This document shows, piece by piece, positions 48,507 through 58,532 of a stretch of 64,000 nt of DNA; the stretch's first letter is position 1; every line of letters begins with the position of its first letter. Origin of the DNA: Nymphalis io (lineage: Eukaryota; Arthropoda; Insecta; Lepidoptera; Nymphalidae). The notes beneath the pieces were generated by a model. That model did not search any database and was not told the DNA's origin. It saw only the letters and a list, made by a program, of their open reading frames with translations. The position numbers and the translations under genes are program-made. The stretch is taken from positions 1,426,001 through 1,490,000 of the forward strand of contig NC_065904.1 of NCBI RefSeq assembly GCF_905147045.1, in the 5' to 3' direction.

Positions 48507-49047
48507 CTGACTGACTCGTTGGTCTAGTGGCTACATGTACTTACGCAGGTAATGACCCATCATGCTTGATTTGGAGAATACCTGTGTAAGATCGGACGCG
48601 AATCGACGACGATGTGTCATCACCATGGCGCGGACCGGGACACAGTGAGCTGTGTCCCGGTCATACGATAGAGGCGTGCCCCGCGTGGAGTGAGGAAAGG
48701 GAGATCCTGGTCTGTGAAGTCGGACAAGACCTGTCCTTCCGAGCAGTGGTGTCGGCGATGCTCCGCAAGGAATCGGCATAGAGGGTCGTAGAATTCTTCC
48801 GTGAGACTCCCACAGCCCCGGCACCCGGAGCTTAAAAGATAGGGCGTAACCCTTGGCAAATGGATGCGTGAGGTGGGGGCTTCGCGTGTCCTATTTCAGA
48901 CGGCCCAGAGGCTGCCGGGAGTTGGAAAGTTGGAAGTGTGTAAGCTTCCGTGCCTCGGAAAGCATGTAAAGCCGTTAGTTGAAACTCTTTCCGGTCGTGT
49001 CGGATAGCCGTCCCATCGGCCATTATGAGAGTTAAGGAATAGATAAT
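48507..49047 (+). repeat. SINE E copy split by an R1-clade fragment
   Basis: Head CTGACTCGTTGGTCTAGTGG at 48507-48536. The body resumes at about 48906 (GAGGCTGCCGGGAGTTGGAA) and runs through TTCCGGTCGTGTCGGATAGC to GAGAGTTAAGGAATAG. The R1 piece sits about 30 bases into the SINE. Confidence 0.75.
48537..48905 (+). pseudogene. R1-clade LINE, C-terminal fragment (copy a)
   Basis: The plus strand reads Leu-Thr-Gln-Val-Met-Thr, then FGEYLCKIGRESTTMCHHHG, Ala-Asp-Arg-Asp-Thr. After a break it reads HTIEACPAWSEEREILV, EVGQDLSFRAVVSAMLRKES, a stop, RVVEFFRET and a second stop. This is the terminal zinc-binding region of R1-type LINEs. The second Cys of the Cys-X2-Cys start is His. A 13-bp inverted duplication (48633-48645 / 48650-48662) breaks the frame at the point where copy b is continuous. 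About 70 bases after the last stop may be 3' UTR. Confidence 0.83.
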
Positions 49048-49556
49048 AGAGAATATAAGCAGTTATTAATATGAAGATGTAGATATCAATAAGTACACCA
49101 CCTACACTGTTCTTAAATTTTTATAAGACCTAACCCAAAAATTGTCGTCAAGAAATCGGTAGTAAACGATACGTCTTTTGCGCTCATTTTTTTATATCTT
49201 ACTTTTGGCTTATTTTGAATTTATGTAATGTGAAGTACTATAAATAGTTAATAATAAATAAATATGATCTTAATGTCACATTCAAATGAATATCCACTCT
49301 CAATATCCACATCATCAGCTTGTCTTTAATAAGCTAGCAAAGCAATGTGTGCTTACGTTTAATATCATCTGGATAAAAGTATGTTACACTAATAATATCA
49401 GCTTTATTAAAAGAAAATGTTGTAGTAATATGTGTAAGAAAAAATGTGACTGTCAGGGGCCCCACAGATGTGGAGCATCGGAATTATTGGTGGATATATA
49501 TAATTATTCTTACTTATATATAAGCTTGATTTTAATTATTTTATTTGTATTTAAAA
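49048..49556. other. No gene seen
   Basis: AT-rich; a 102-codon plus ORF at 49286-49594 runs into a SINE fragment and has no motif. Confidence 0.5.
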
Positions 49557-49640
49557 TCCAAGATGGCGTAGTGGATAGAACACGTTGGTCTTAGCTGTAG
49601 TCGCGGCTTCAATTCCGAAAGTTTTTACTTGCTTAATGTA
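49557..49640 (+). repeat. SINE A-like head fragment
   Basis: CCAAGATGGCGTAGTGGATA and CGGCTTCAATTCCGAAAG resemble A and B boxes; no body follows. Confidence 0.5.
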
Positions 49641-49930
49641 TTTATAAAAATTAATAAGTAAATTAGTTAATTATATACAGGTCAAATTAGACATCCAGAG
49701 GCAACCGAGGCGCTTTCTTGCAAGGGAGCGGCGAATACATCGCGGATCCGAGTTCATATTCTGTGTAGATAAATAATAATACAAAATGTAGCTAATATAT
49801 TTTAAGCATTTGTATAGTCGTTGATGTACTTGAGTACATTATACTATTGTGTTTAATCATTTGTAATTCGGAGGAAATATTTAAAATTAAGAAAAAAATT
49901 AACCCAAGGCATATGTCTGTGAAGTGTTTT

Positions 49931-50220
49931 TACCTGGTGGAAGGGCTTTGTGCAGGCCCGTCTGGATGTACCACCCACTCATCAGATATTCTGCCACTAA
50001 GCAGCAATATTTAGTATTGTTGCGTTCCGGTTTTAAGGGTGAGTGAGCCAGTTTAACTACAGGCACAAGGGACATAACATCTCAGTTCCCAAGGTTGGTG
50101 GCGCATTAATGATGTAAGGAATGGTTATTGTTTCTTACATCGCCAATATCTATGGGCGGTGTTGACTACATAGATTCAGGTGTCCCAGTTGCTTGTCCGC
50201 CTGCCTACAACGTAAAAAAA
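49931..50220 (+). repeat. SINE B copy, full length
   Basis: TACCTGGTGGAAGGGCTTTG, GTACCACCCACTCATCAGAT, CACAAGGGACATAACATCTC and a 3' end GTCCGCCTGCCTACAACGT then A run. The stem-loop is damaged (ATAGATTCAGGTGTCC). Confidence 0.86.
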
Positions 50221-50723
50221 GAAAGACATAATCAAATAAATATATAATATTTATACCATGTCTCGATATGTTTTAAATACTGTAAGTTAAATTGTGACGC
50301 TGATTTGTAATAAACATACAGGCACATTCAAATAATGTTAAAAGAAATTAAAGATGAGATACAATAAAAGCAAGGCCGTCTGTGGTTACAAATATAAAAG
50401 AATATATGCAAATATTTTTTAAATATGTAATATTTAATGAATGGTGGCAATAGTCGTATTTCTCCATGAAACACGATTCAGATATTCTGGTCGAAAGATT
50501 AACCAGCCCTCTTGTTATTAGTGGAGGAAATAAAAGGCGTTGTTAAATCTCGAAACTTTTTTCATATTATGTGAATAATGCCTGTTTTTATTCAAAATAT
50601 TTTGATGACTATTGGCGTTTTATTAACTGACTTCAAAAAAGTATGTTTTTTTCAATGTCGCGAACTCGTAATGATAATATAGCGCTGTATGTTCTGTTCT
50701 TATTTTAAAAGTTTTAAAAAAAG
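50221..50723. other. No gene seen
   Basis: AT-rich DNA without recognised features. Confidence 0.5.
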
Positions 50724-51004
50724 TAATAATAATAATAATATAATAATATCCTGGGACATTTTTCACACACGGCCATCTGATCCCAAATTAAGCTTGTACA
50801 GAGCTTGTGCTATGGAAACCAGACAACTGATATACTACTTATACTACTTTTCTTTTGTAAATACATACATATATAGATAATTACAGCCAGACTCAAGACA
50901 AACAGACATGTTCATGCACACAAATGTCTGTCCTGGGTGGGAATCGAACCCACAACCTTCGGCGTGAAAGGCAAGTATCTACCAACTACGCCAACCGGCT
51001 CGTC
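50724..51004 (-). repeat. SINE C copy, full length
   Basis: Tail of AATAATAATAATAATATAAT at the left, intact body, intact head (GGGTGGGAATCGAACCCACA, plus strand). Best reference copy of the family. Confidence 0.92.
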
Positions 51005-51219
51005 ATTTTATCTTGCCATAAAACTTCATTAGTATTAGACAAAAGTTCCGCTCAACATTGTCATGGTTATCAAATAGTTTTTATGTATTTATAAGTTATT
51101 GATCCCAAGAGAAAGAATTATTGGTAGTAAAAACTTACAAGGCATTCCCTCTCGATCATTCCTTAGAATAAACAATTAAGGTATTTAGAAAACACATATT
51201 ATTTTTTAGAAGTATTATA

Positions 51220-51501
51220 GTAACAGTATGTGAATGTTTCACTGCTGGGCTAAGGCTTCCTCTCTTTTTAGAAGAGAAGGTTTGGAGCTTATGTGACCAC
51301 GTTGCTCCAATACGGGTTGGTGGAATACACATGTGGCAGAATTTCAGTGAAATTAGACACATGCAGGTTTCCTTCACCAACAGCAAGAGATAAATTATAA
51401 ATACAAATTAAGCACATGAAAATTCAGTGGTGCTTGCTCGGGTTGGAATCCATGATCATCGGTTAAGATTCACGCGTTGTAACCACTGGGCCATCTCGAC
51501 T
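51220..51501 (-). repeat. SINE A copy, near full length
   Basis: TTTCACTGCTGGGCTAAGGC, GGGTTGGTGGAATACACATG and CCATGATCATCGGTTAAGAT in minus order. A short deletion removes part of the GTTTTCCTTCACCG section. Confidence 0.88.
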
Positions 51502-52654
51502 TTTTTAATATATAAAATACTTATGTATTACATACTTATACATATTTTGTATTATATACTTTTTACTGATCTGATCTAAGGCTTGAATCTAACATATCAA
51601 GATTTGCAAACTAAAAGTGCAGTTAAAATAAATATAATTAAAAAAAAACATTTTATGTTTCAACATTGTTCAAACATTCAATTTAAGCTTCGATGCTTAA
51701 AGACAATTTTTGTCTATTCCCGAAACATAAACAAAATGTAAAGATGCGGAAAAATTGAAGTCCTTTACTAATTCCTAAATTGAAGGTGACATTTATCCTT
51801 CCTTTACCAGAATCTCAGCCTTCAACTTTTACGAGGAAATAAAGACTCTTATCATGTCTCTAATGAGTTCACATCAAAGTGACAAAGTAATTTACGTGAA
51901 AGTTTTTAAGCTCAGAAAACATAATTGATTATTAATGTGAAATTTTGATTTTCCAACAAACTACGATCTAGATGCTTAGTGAGATTTTATTGAACATACA
52001 ATTTTTCTAATTTTTAATTTTTTTCTTTTAGGTATATTCAATAGACTGCATTGAAGGTGTTCAATAAGCTGCAAGACTTCTCCATATCAGGAAAAAAACT
52101 TTAAGTCCAGCACTAAGATATTACTAGTATTTTTTTTTCGTTCGTAAGTATTTTTTCCGTTCTAAGATTTTAAATATCTATTATGTATAGATTAAGTGAA
52201 CTGTTTGTATGTGGTTTATGTAATAAAAAAATATATATTTTATCGGTATATAATACCTATCCTACAGTGGTGCTTATGTGCTGTTTCAAATATTCTTTTA
52301 TTTATTAATTACTTCTACTAAAATTAAGTTATTTACATAAACAAATAAATTTCCAATAAAACAATAAAAATATAAATTTAGTTTCAGCTTATTGCAAAGT
52401 ATTCAATGTTAATAATCACAAATTGGCATAAAGCAACGTCAGCTCCAAACAATATCCTCAATACAATTCACTAAATGAAAATGTTACCTAATGAATGAAC
52501 CATTTTAAATATTATACTTAAATGTAAACATCTGTTTTTGTGGAGTCTAAGGGAAGGGAAGTAGATTTCCCGAGAGATAAGAGATTGGGTAATCTGTAAA
52601 ATATTAAACGATTCTATTTCCAAGACTCCTGTGTTTATACAATTTATACGTTTA
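51502..52654. other. No gene seen; weak terminal-exon candidate
   Basis: At 52010-52032 a T-rich tract ends in CTTTTAG (acceptor-like), and AATAAA follows at 52222-52227, leaving room for a short 3' terminal exon on the plus strand. No ORF supports it. Confidence 0.35.
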
Positions 52655-52998
52655 ACTTGCCTCGACTGCCTCGTTGGTCTAGTGGCTAGATGCAAGGCCG
52701 CAGATCCTGAGGTCCTGGGTTCAAATCCCAGATTGGGTCGAAAAAAAGTTATTGGGTTAATTCTCAGTAGCAGCCCGGAGTGCGGAAGCTGGTGTGTACA
52801 CTTCCATGCGTCGGAATATACGCAAAGCTGATGGTCTTGCGCCCGAACTTTTTCCGGTCGTGTCGGATTGCTGCCCCATCGGTTTAAGAGAGTTAGGGAA
52901 TAGAGATGCACCTGTGTTTGAGCACACACTGGTGCACTATAATTATGACTTGCGCAATTGGCTAAGCTCTCTTAAGATTGGCTGCTGTGGCCGAAATC
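52655..52998 (+). repeat. SINE E copy, full length
   Basis: Head GCCTCGTTGGTCTAGTGGCT (A box TGGTCTAGTGG) and GGTCCTGGGTTCAAATCCCA (B box); body GTTATTGGGTTAATTCTCAG, TTCCGGTCGTGTCGGATTGC, GAGAGTTAGGGAATAGAGAT; 3' end GGCCGAAATCGTTCTGGTGG and a (TAT)n tail. Best reference copy. Confidence 0.9.
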
Positions 52999-53035
52999 GT
53001 TCTGGTGGACTATATTATTATTACATTTAATTTGC

Positions 53036-53100
53036 CTCTTTAGTTTAGTAGCTACAGTTTAGACGCTGATTCTTGAATCCTTAGTTCAAGTCTTTGGCTA
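53036..53100 (+). repeat. Second tRNA-like SINE head just downstream of SINE E
   Basis: TTTAATTTGCCTCTTTAGTT and CCTTAGTTCAAGTCTTTGGC resemble A and B boxes. The preceding word TTTAATTTGCCTC resembles TTTAACTTGCCTC before the upstream copy, so this may be the second half of a tandem or a diverged target duplication. Confidence 0.45.
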
Positions 53101-54125
53101 AGTCAGTAAAAATAAAGGGTTTCTTAATATCAAAACATCTTGCATAACAATCTAATAGAAGCGATGCAGTGTCACAATACTGTGCCGCTTAAAGTACGTT
53201 ACTTCTACTTGTTGTTGTTGCACGCGAAGGATGTTAAAACGATTAATATCGTTAAAATATAATATAAGCTCAAAAATTAGATTAACTACTGTTAATATAT
53301 AAATATAATTAAACAGAAAATTATCGGAAATCTGAGATAATAAATGAAATACTTAAACTAATTAATGAAATCCAGTGTGTAATGTGCACACCACTCATGT
53401 ATAATATTTCTTATTACAATATTATGTAGCGATTTAAGTATTTGTATTTTTTTAATGAAAAACAGAGCTTGTTATTAGAGATTATTTATTTGATAAGGGT
53501 TAAACCCCTCCCGAACTCGTAGCAGTAACTTTAACGTGGATAAAACCGCGCTGGGGAGCTGGTTAATATTATAAAGGCTCAAAGTTTGTAGCATTTCAAA
53601 AACTACTAGAATGAATCGAAAAGCGATATATCAACGAACAGTCAACATACATAGAAAACTTTATAAAACAGACATAAATATAATATATTTCAAATTTAAT
53701 ATGGACGAAACCAGCACAGTTAGTAATAAATAAATATTAATACGAATTTGAATAAAAAACCTAAATCACAATTTTTAAGCATTTATACTTCGAGCTTAAA
53801 AAACATAATAAAATACCCCTATTCCATTTATCGGATGTTCAATTAAAGCTAGAATCCTTGACGAGATAAACAAAGGGGTTGTTTTAGACCGGCGCACTTG
53901 TATAGGACTGGATGACCCTCAAACCCGATCGTTAGGGGTGTTCTGAAACCCATATTAACGATTCCATTGTTTTCTACTTGGGATATTAAAAATACATGCT
54001 CAATTATAAGCGGACACATTAACAGGCTATTATGGGTTTTTAGTATTATCTGTGCTTACTATAAATATATATTGTAACAGTATATTAAATTTTTATTACA
54101 TTACAGGTATGCTCTGATGAATTAT
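53101..54125. other. No gene seen
   Basis: AT-rich DNA without recognised features. Confidence 0.5.
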
Positions 54126-54375
54126 GGTTTTTTTTATGGTTAATTTTTTATGGTTTTAGAGATTGACAAGTGGGCCACCTGATGTTAAGCGATCCCTACT
54201 GTTCATAGATATTGGCATTGTAAGGTATATTAATCATTGCTTGCATGGGCAATGGTATTAAGATGTTATGTCTTTTGTGCCTGTAGATACACTGGCTCAC
54301 TCACCGTTCACCGGAACAAAGGAACAATAAGCATTGCTGCTTGGCGGTAGAATACATGATCAAGTGGTGGTGGAC
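54126..54375 (-). repeat. SINE B copy, diverged
   Basis: GTGGGCCACCTGATGTTAAG, TAGATATTGGCATTGTAAGG, GTGCCTGTAGATACACTGGC and GCATTGCTGCTTGGCGGTAG in minus order. Confidence 0.75.
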
Positions 54376-54639
54376 CCAGAAGTAAAGCAAGACCTTTATA
54401 TTTTTGCTTTTCTTTTGTAATTCATTAATAATATCTATTGTACGCTTGTAATGTATTTTAATGCCATTGAATATTTGTTTAAATATTTTATTCAAATATA
54501 TATAGTGACTAAACATGTGTACTATGTTTAAAGTAAATAAATTATATTTGAATTCGAAAAAAGTCTTTATAAAAACATTGAAATTATAGGGAATGTAATA
54601 AGCTACTGTATATCAAATTAATTGCTCCTGTTTACCTGA

Positions 54640-54775
54640 AAAATATACGGACTTCGCCGCCCTACGTGACCCTAGCATGTTAACTATCACTTGTCACGAA
54701 ATAATGTCAATTCAATACTTCGTTGCTGTTTACAAGAGAGGAAATTATAACACACTTTTGCATATATAATGTAAA
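54640..54775 (+). repeat. Possible GCCCGCGGCTTC-family fragment
   Basis: ATACGGACTTCGCCGCCCTA at the left and CACACTTTTGCATATATAAT at the right resemble the two ends of the family; the middle is not recognisable. Confidence 0.4.
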
Positions 54776-54780
54776 GTGAA

Positions 54781-54860
54781 GTAACAGCCAGATCATGTTC
54801 TATTAACGCAAAGAATTCTTGTCTTAAGAAGGCTTGGAACTTATGATATAGTGGAGAAAG
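54781..54860 (-). repeat. Possible SINE A 3' relic
   Basis: GTAACAGCCAGATCATGTTC, then AAGAAGGCTTGGAACTTATG, in the minus-strand order of SINE A, heavily mutated. Confidence 0.45.
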
Positions 54861-55393
54861 AAGCTGAAGACAAAGAGATCGAGAGGTCGAATACCTGTTA
54901 AATCTAAGAAGCTTGCTTCCTCCCTCAATTGAGGAGAGTCAACGGGAAAACCGGGCTCTTATAAGCACTATCCTTATTTGCAAAATTTAATGAAATATAA
55001 AGCTACCACTGGCTCGTGTAAATTTTACCATGAAAACAACCAAAAATTCGATAGTTAATCTTTTTCATAACTCAAATTACTTATATTAATAAGTTAATAT
55101 AAAAATTGTATAACCTCTTATATTATAATCTTATAATGGAAAATTCTCCTTACTATTAATGTTTCCTTAACAAATTTTTATGATTACATTCGGAAATGTA
55201 AAAAATTTCCGGGATCTTATAAAAGAAACGAAACGATTTTCCCCAAGACGGATGTATTGGCTTGGCAGAGTTGGCAACCTGCTGTTACCAGTTTATCTTT
55301 GCACTTCTCGTGTACAATATATATATCGAATAAATTTTATCAGATGTAGGATATGTATAAAAAAATCAGAACATACCAAGTCGAACAGACATG

Positions 55394-55560
55394 AAACCGC
55401 GGCTTCTTTCGCGTGTAGGGGGGGGGGGGGGCTGGTGTTAGATATCCTATACCTTTTTCTGTATTCCTGACAACGTGTATAAATCATTTTATGGTGATCG
55501 GTTGAATAGTTAACACGTGAAAGATTAATAAACAAACAAACAAACTAACTTACTTGAGCA
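55394..55560 (+). repeat. GCCCGCGGCTTC-family copy with G14 run
   Basis: ACCGCGGCTTCTTTCGCGTG is followed by a run of 14 G (55419-55432). The 3' end shows GTGATCGGTTGAATAGTTAA and AAACAAACAAACTAACTTAC. Confidence 0.6.
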
Positions 55561-55845
55561 TTTATAATTTATAATTATCAGATATAATATATCACAAAGT
55601 CAGATATAATATAACACAACCATATTACATATGCACTATATGGAAGCTTCTGCAACACTGGAATTAATAGAGTAGCGACGAAAGAGCCTTTGAAACATTA
55701 TCATCAATATCCACAATTTAATTTAGGTTGCGTAAATAACTCGAAAGCCTATCTATTTATCAAATCTAAATCCGTAACAATTCGATTCAGATAAAAATAA
55801 GGATCTATTTATAGTTTCTAAAGCACGAGGAAAGTCCATCCAAGA

Positions 55846-55905
55846 CGTCCTCTCTTTTTATGGAGAAGTTTTCGAGCCCATTCCACCATTCTGCTTCAAG
55901 TAGCT
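55846..55905 (-). repeat. SINE A 3' scrap
   Basis: GTCCTCTCTTTTTATGGAGA, then GAGCCCATTCCACCATTCTG, like the family's minus-strand 3' part. Confidence 0.5.
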
Positions 55906-55929
55906 TATAGTGTTAAGATATTCCTACGG

Positions 55930-56870
55930 TATGATGATGTTCTCCAGGCCGATTTCGGCCACGGTGACCAATCTCAAGAGAGACTAGACAACTGCACAAG
56001 ACATATTACAGAGCACAAGTGTGTGCGTTAACACAGGTATATTCTCTTCCAAAGCTCACAGCGGATATCCTATGAGGTGGCAACCGTCCTAGCGCGCTTT
56101 CCGCCCATGGATATTCTGGTGGATATGGATGCGAGGGTCTACCGAAAGACCTGCATTCTTCGCCAGAACAGTGAAAGCGCGCCCACTTCGAGTGCGCTCG
56201 AGGCATTGAAGCGGTAGGAACACCGGAGGGCTCTTGCGACGTGGCGCGACCGTCTCTGTGAAGAACGGTACGTACGCAAACGCTTCGTTGGAGCGATCCT
56301 ACCAGCCTTCGAAGCCTGGATGAGACGAAAGCGACGAGTCACCTTCCGACTACACGCAGGTAATGACCGGTCACGGTTGTTTTGGAGAATACCTGTGTAA
56401 AATCGGACGCGAATCGACGGCGATGTGTCACCACGGTGGCGCGGACCAGGACACAGCTCAGCATACGTTGGAGGCGTGCCCCGCGTGGAGTGTGGAGAGG
56501 GAGATCCTGGTTCGTGAAGTCGGAATCGGCGTGGAGGGCCGTAGCCACCTTCTGTGAGACCGTCACTCCCACATAACCTGGTTCCACCCCCATAGGACCT
56601 TTCTGAAGGTTTCCACTGCGAGAAAAAAAAGGTATATTCTCTACTTCTTTAAACTTAATATTATTACTAAATATTATTATGATGGGATGGTCATTAGACA
56701 CGACTGAAAGAGTTCAGGCGCAGGACCGACGGCTTCACCTGCCTTCCGAGGAACGGAAGTGCACACACAGGCAACTTCCAGACTCCGTGCTGTTACTGAG
56801 ATTTTTCGACAGAAAATTTCAATAACTTTTTATGGGCCCGACCTGGTGTTCAAACTACGACTCAAGTTAA
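55930..56870 (-). repeat. SINE E copy split by an R1-clade insertion with target duplication
   Basis: Left part to 56047 (AGGCCGATTTCGGCCACGGT; tail of the SINE) and right part from 56643 (GATGGGATGGTCATTAGACA, AGAGTTCAGGCGCAGGACCG, then AACTTCCAGACTCCGTGCTG and the head at 56840-56870). AGGTATATTCTCT occurs at 56035-56047 and again at 56630-56642, one on each side of the R1 fragment. Confidence 0.87.
56048..56629 (+). pseudogene. R1-clade LINE, C-terminal fragment (copy b)
   Basis: The first frame (from 56050) reads RISYEVATVLARFPPMDILV, DMDARVYRKT, then a stop at 56215-56217 and continues EHRRALATWRDRLCEERY, VGAILPAFEAWMRRKRRVTF. Near 56345 the frame shifts to QVMTGHGCFGEYLCKIGRES, TAMCHHGGADQDTAQHTLEA, CPAWSVEREILVREVG. 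The Gly-Cys-Phe-Gly-Glu-Tyr-Leu block and the following zinc-knuckle-like region are typical of R1-type LINEs. The second Cys of Cys-X2-Cys is Gly here. The 3' UTR ends in eight or nine A at 56622-56630. 5' truncated, flanked by a 13-bp target duplication. Confidence 0.88.
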
Positions 56871-57848
56871 GGAAAAATCTTGATAATATAAAAATAACTA
56901 TAAAATATTAAAAGATAGCCGAACAAACGGAATGTATTGCTTAATTAATTAATTTTCATAATTTTCGTAGACGACCTCATAGACATACAATACTCATATT
57001 TAATAACGATTCCTTAAATAAAACATTTCGTATATAACTTATATTATATAACTTATCCCAACAAATAGTATATAAAAATATTGTAAATAAAATGACCATC
57101 AAAGGCTGTCTGTTCGTAAAACGGGAAATATTCCAATAACATTTTTTTTGTTTCCTTTGAATATATCGGCAGTACTATAAAAACTTTATGGTCTAACAGC
57201 TGTGAGTTTATTATGTGTAGGAGAGATAAAAGAAAACGTCAAACAGAACCATCCCTTCGATACGTATTAGGAAATACCGTCAACATAACAATATACAGTA
57301 CAGTGCGCATAAACAAAATATGAAAAATGGATTGAATTAAAAACTAATAATTTAATTTATATATTTCAAAATAATTTTGTTACATTTAAAATTAATAAAT
57401 TTAAATATTATGTTAAAAAAAAAACATAAACAATTACTATTTCTATAAAAGACTAACGCTTTACCCGCGGCTGCGCTTACGTCATAATACAGATTTGATA
57501 AATGTCAATTTCTATTGCTCTTTCTTTTCAAAAACCTGTACTGTAAAAATCCTTAGTACTAACTGTAAGTAAAGTATAAAAGGAACTCGTATGTAAATTA
57601 TGTTGGTGCTAGCCCCAGGCTTATTTTTTATAACATTACAATTGAAATTTGCTTATGTCTATTTGAATAAACTATATTTTGATTTGATTCAATATAAAAA
57701 CCGGCGCATGCAGATATATAGTTTCAACGGAACCTCACGAATTGATTAGTACAAAATATGGTCTATAAATTAGTACCCTGAGAAATATATCTTACCTGGA
57801 TTAGCTGACATTCAAATGAAAGCCATAGTTTAGGCATTACTCATAAAT
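56871..57848. other. No gene seen
   Basis: AT-rich. A GCCCGCGGCTTC-family scrap (CGCTTTACCCGCGGCTGCGC) at 57460-57500 and a LINE-tail-like word TTTGAATAAACTATATTTTG at about 57662. Confidence 0.45.
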
Positions 57849-57960
57849 GTTGCTTAAGGGGTGATTACATGAACAATGCTATGTCTCCCTCTTTCAAATG
57901 ACAAACCATTGTTAAAAGAAAGAGATAAATCACTGTTTAACTAAACATCCGCTAAACAAC
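57849..57960. mobile_element. Putative MITE, copy 2 (112 bp)
   Basis: Left end GTTGCTTAAGGGG, right end CCGCTAAACAAC (imperfect inverted ends), interior ACAATGCTATGTCTCCCTCT and GTTTAACTAAACATCCGC shared with 25492-25603. Same length as copy 1. Confidence 0.6.
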
Positions 57961-58246
57961 AGGCTGTGATTTTAAGTCCTTTGTTTAACGGATCAACAGC
58001 ATAAAGATTATGGGTTCAGAGGTAGAATTGCAAATGAGTGGCACCTAAGCAAAATTGGTAAGAAGTATTTTCTTGACATTTTCGGTTGGATCGCATTTTA
58101 AACTGTAAGCCAAGGGGCGAATACGTATATTTAAACGAAATTAATCTAAGTATTAGAGATTAAAGTATGTAAATAGACCATTTGATAGAACTTGTATATA
58201 TTAAATTAATATTTAAATTTCTTAATTGTAAATAACTGTTTCTTAA

Positions 58247-58532
58247 TACTGGCAGTAGAGCTTTGTGCAAGCTCGTTTGGGAAGGTACCACCCACTCATC
58301 GGATATTCTACCGCAAAACAGCTGTAGTTGGTATTGTTGTGTTCCGGTTTGAAGGGTGAGTGAGCCAGTGTAATTACAGATATAACATCTTAGTTCCCAA
58401 GGTTGGTGGCGCATTGGTGATGTAAGCGATGGTTAACTTTTCTTACAATGCCAATGTCTATGGGTGTTGGTGACCATTTACCATCAGATGGCCCATATGC
58501 GGACGAGCATATTCCTATTCTATAAAAAAAAA
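58247..58532 (+). repeat. SINE B copy, full length
   Basis: TACTGGCAGTAGAGCTTTGT to poly(A); stem-loop region GACCATTTACCATCAGATGG keeps compensating ends. Confidence 0.88.

Noticed and set aside
52471..52929. 152-codon ORF on the minus strand
   Set aside because: It is the antisense of the SINE E copy at 52655-52998.
55419..55432. Run of 14 G as a functional element
   Set aside because: Simple homopolymer within a repeat relic; its length may even be a sequencing uncertainty.
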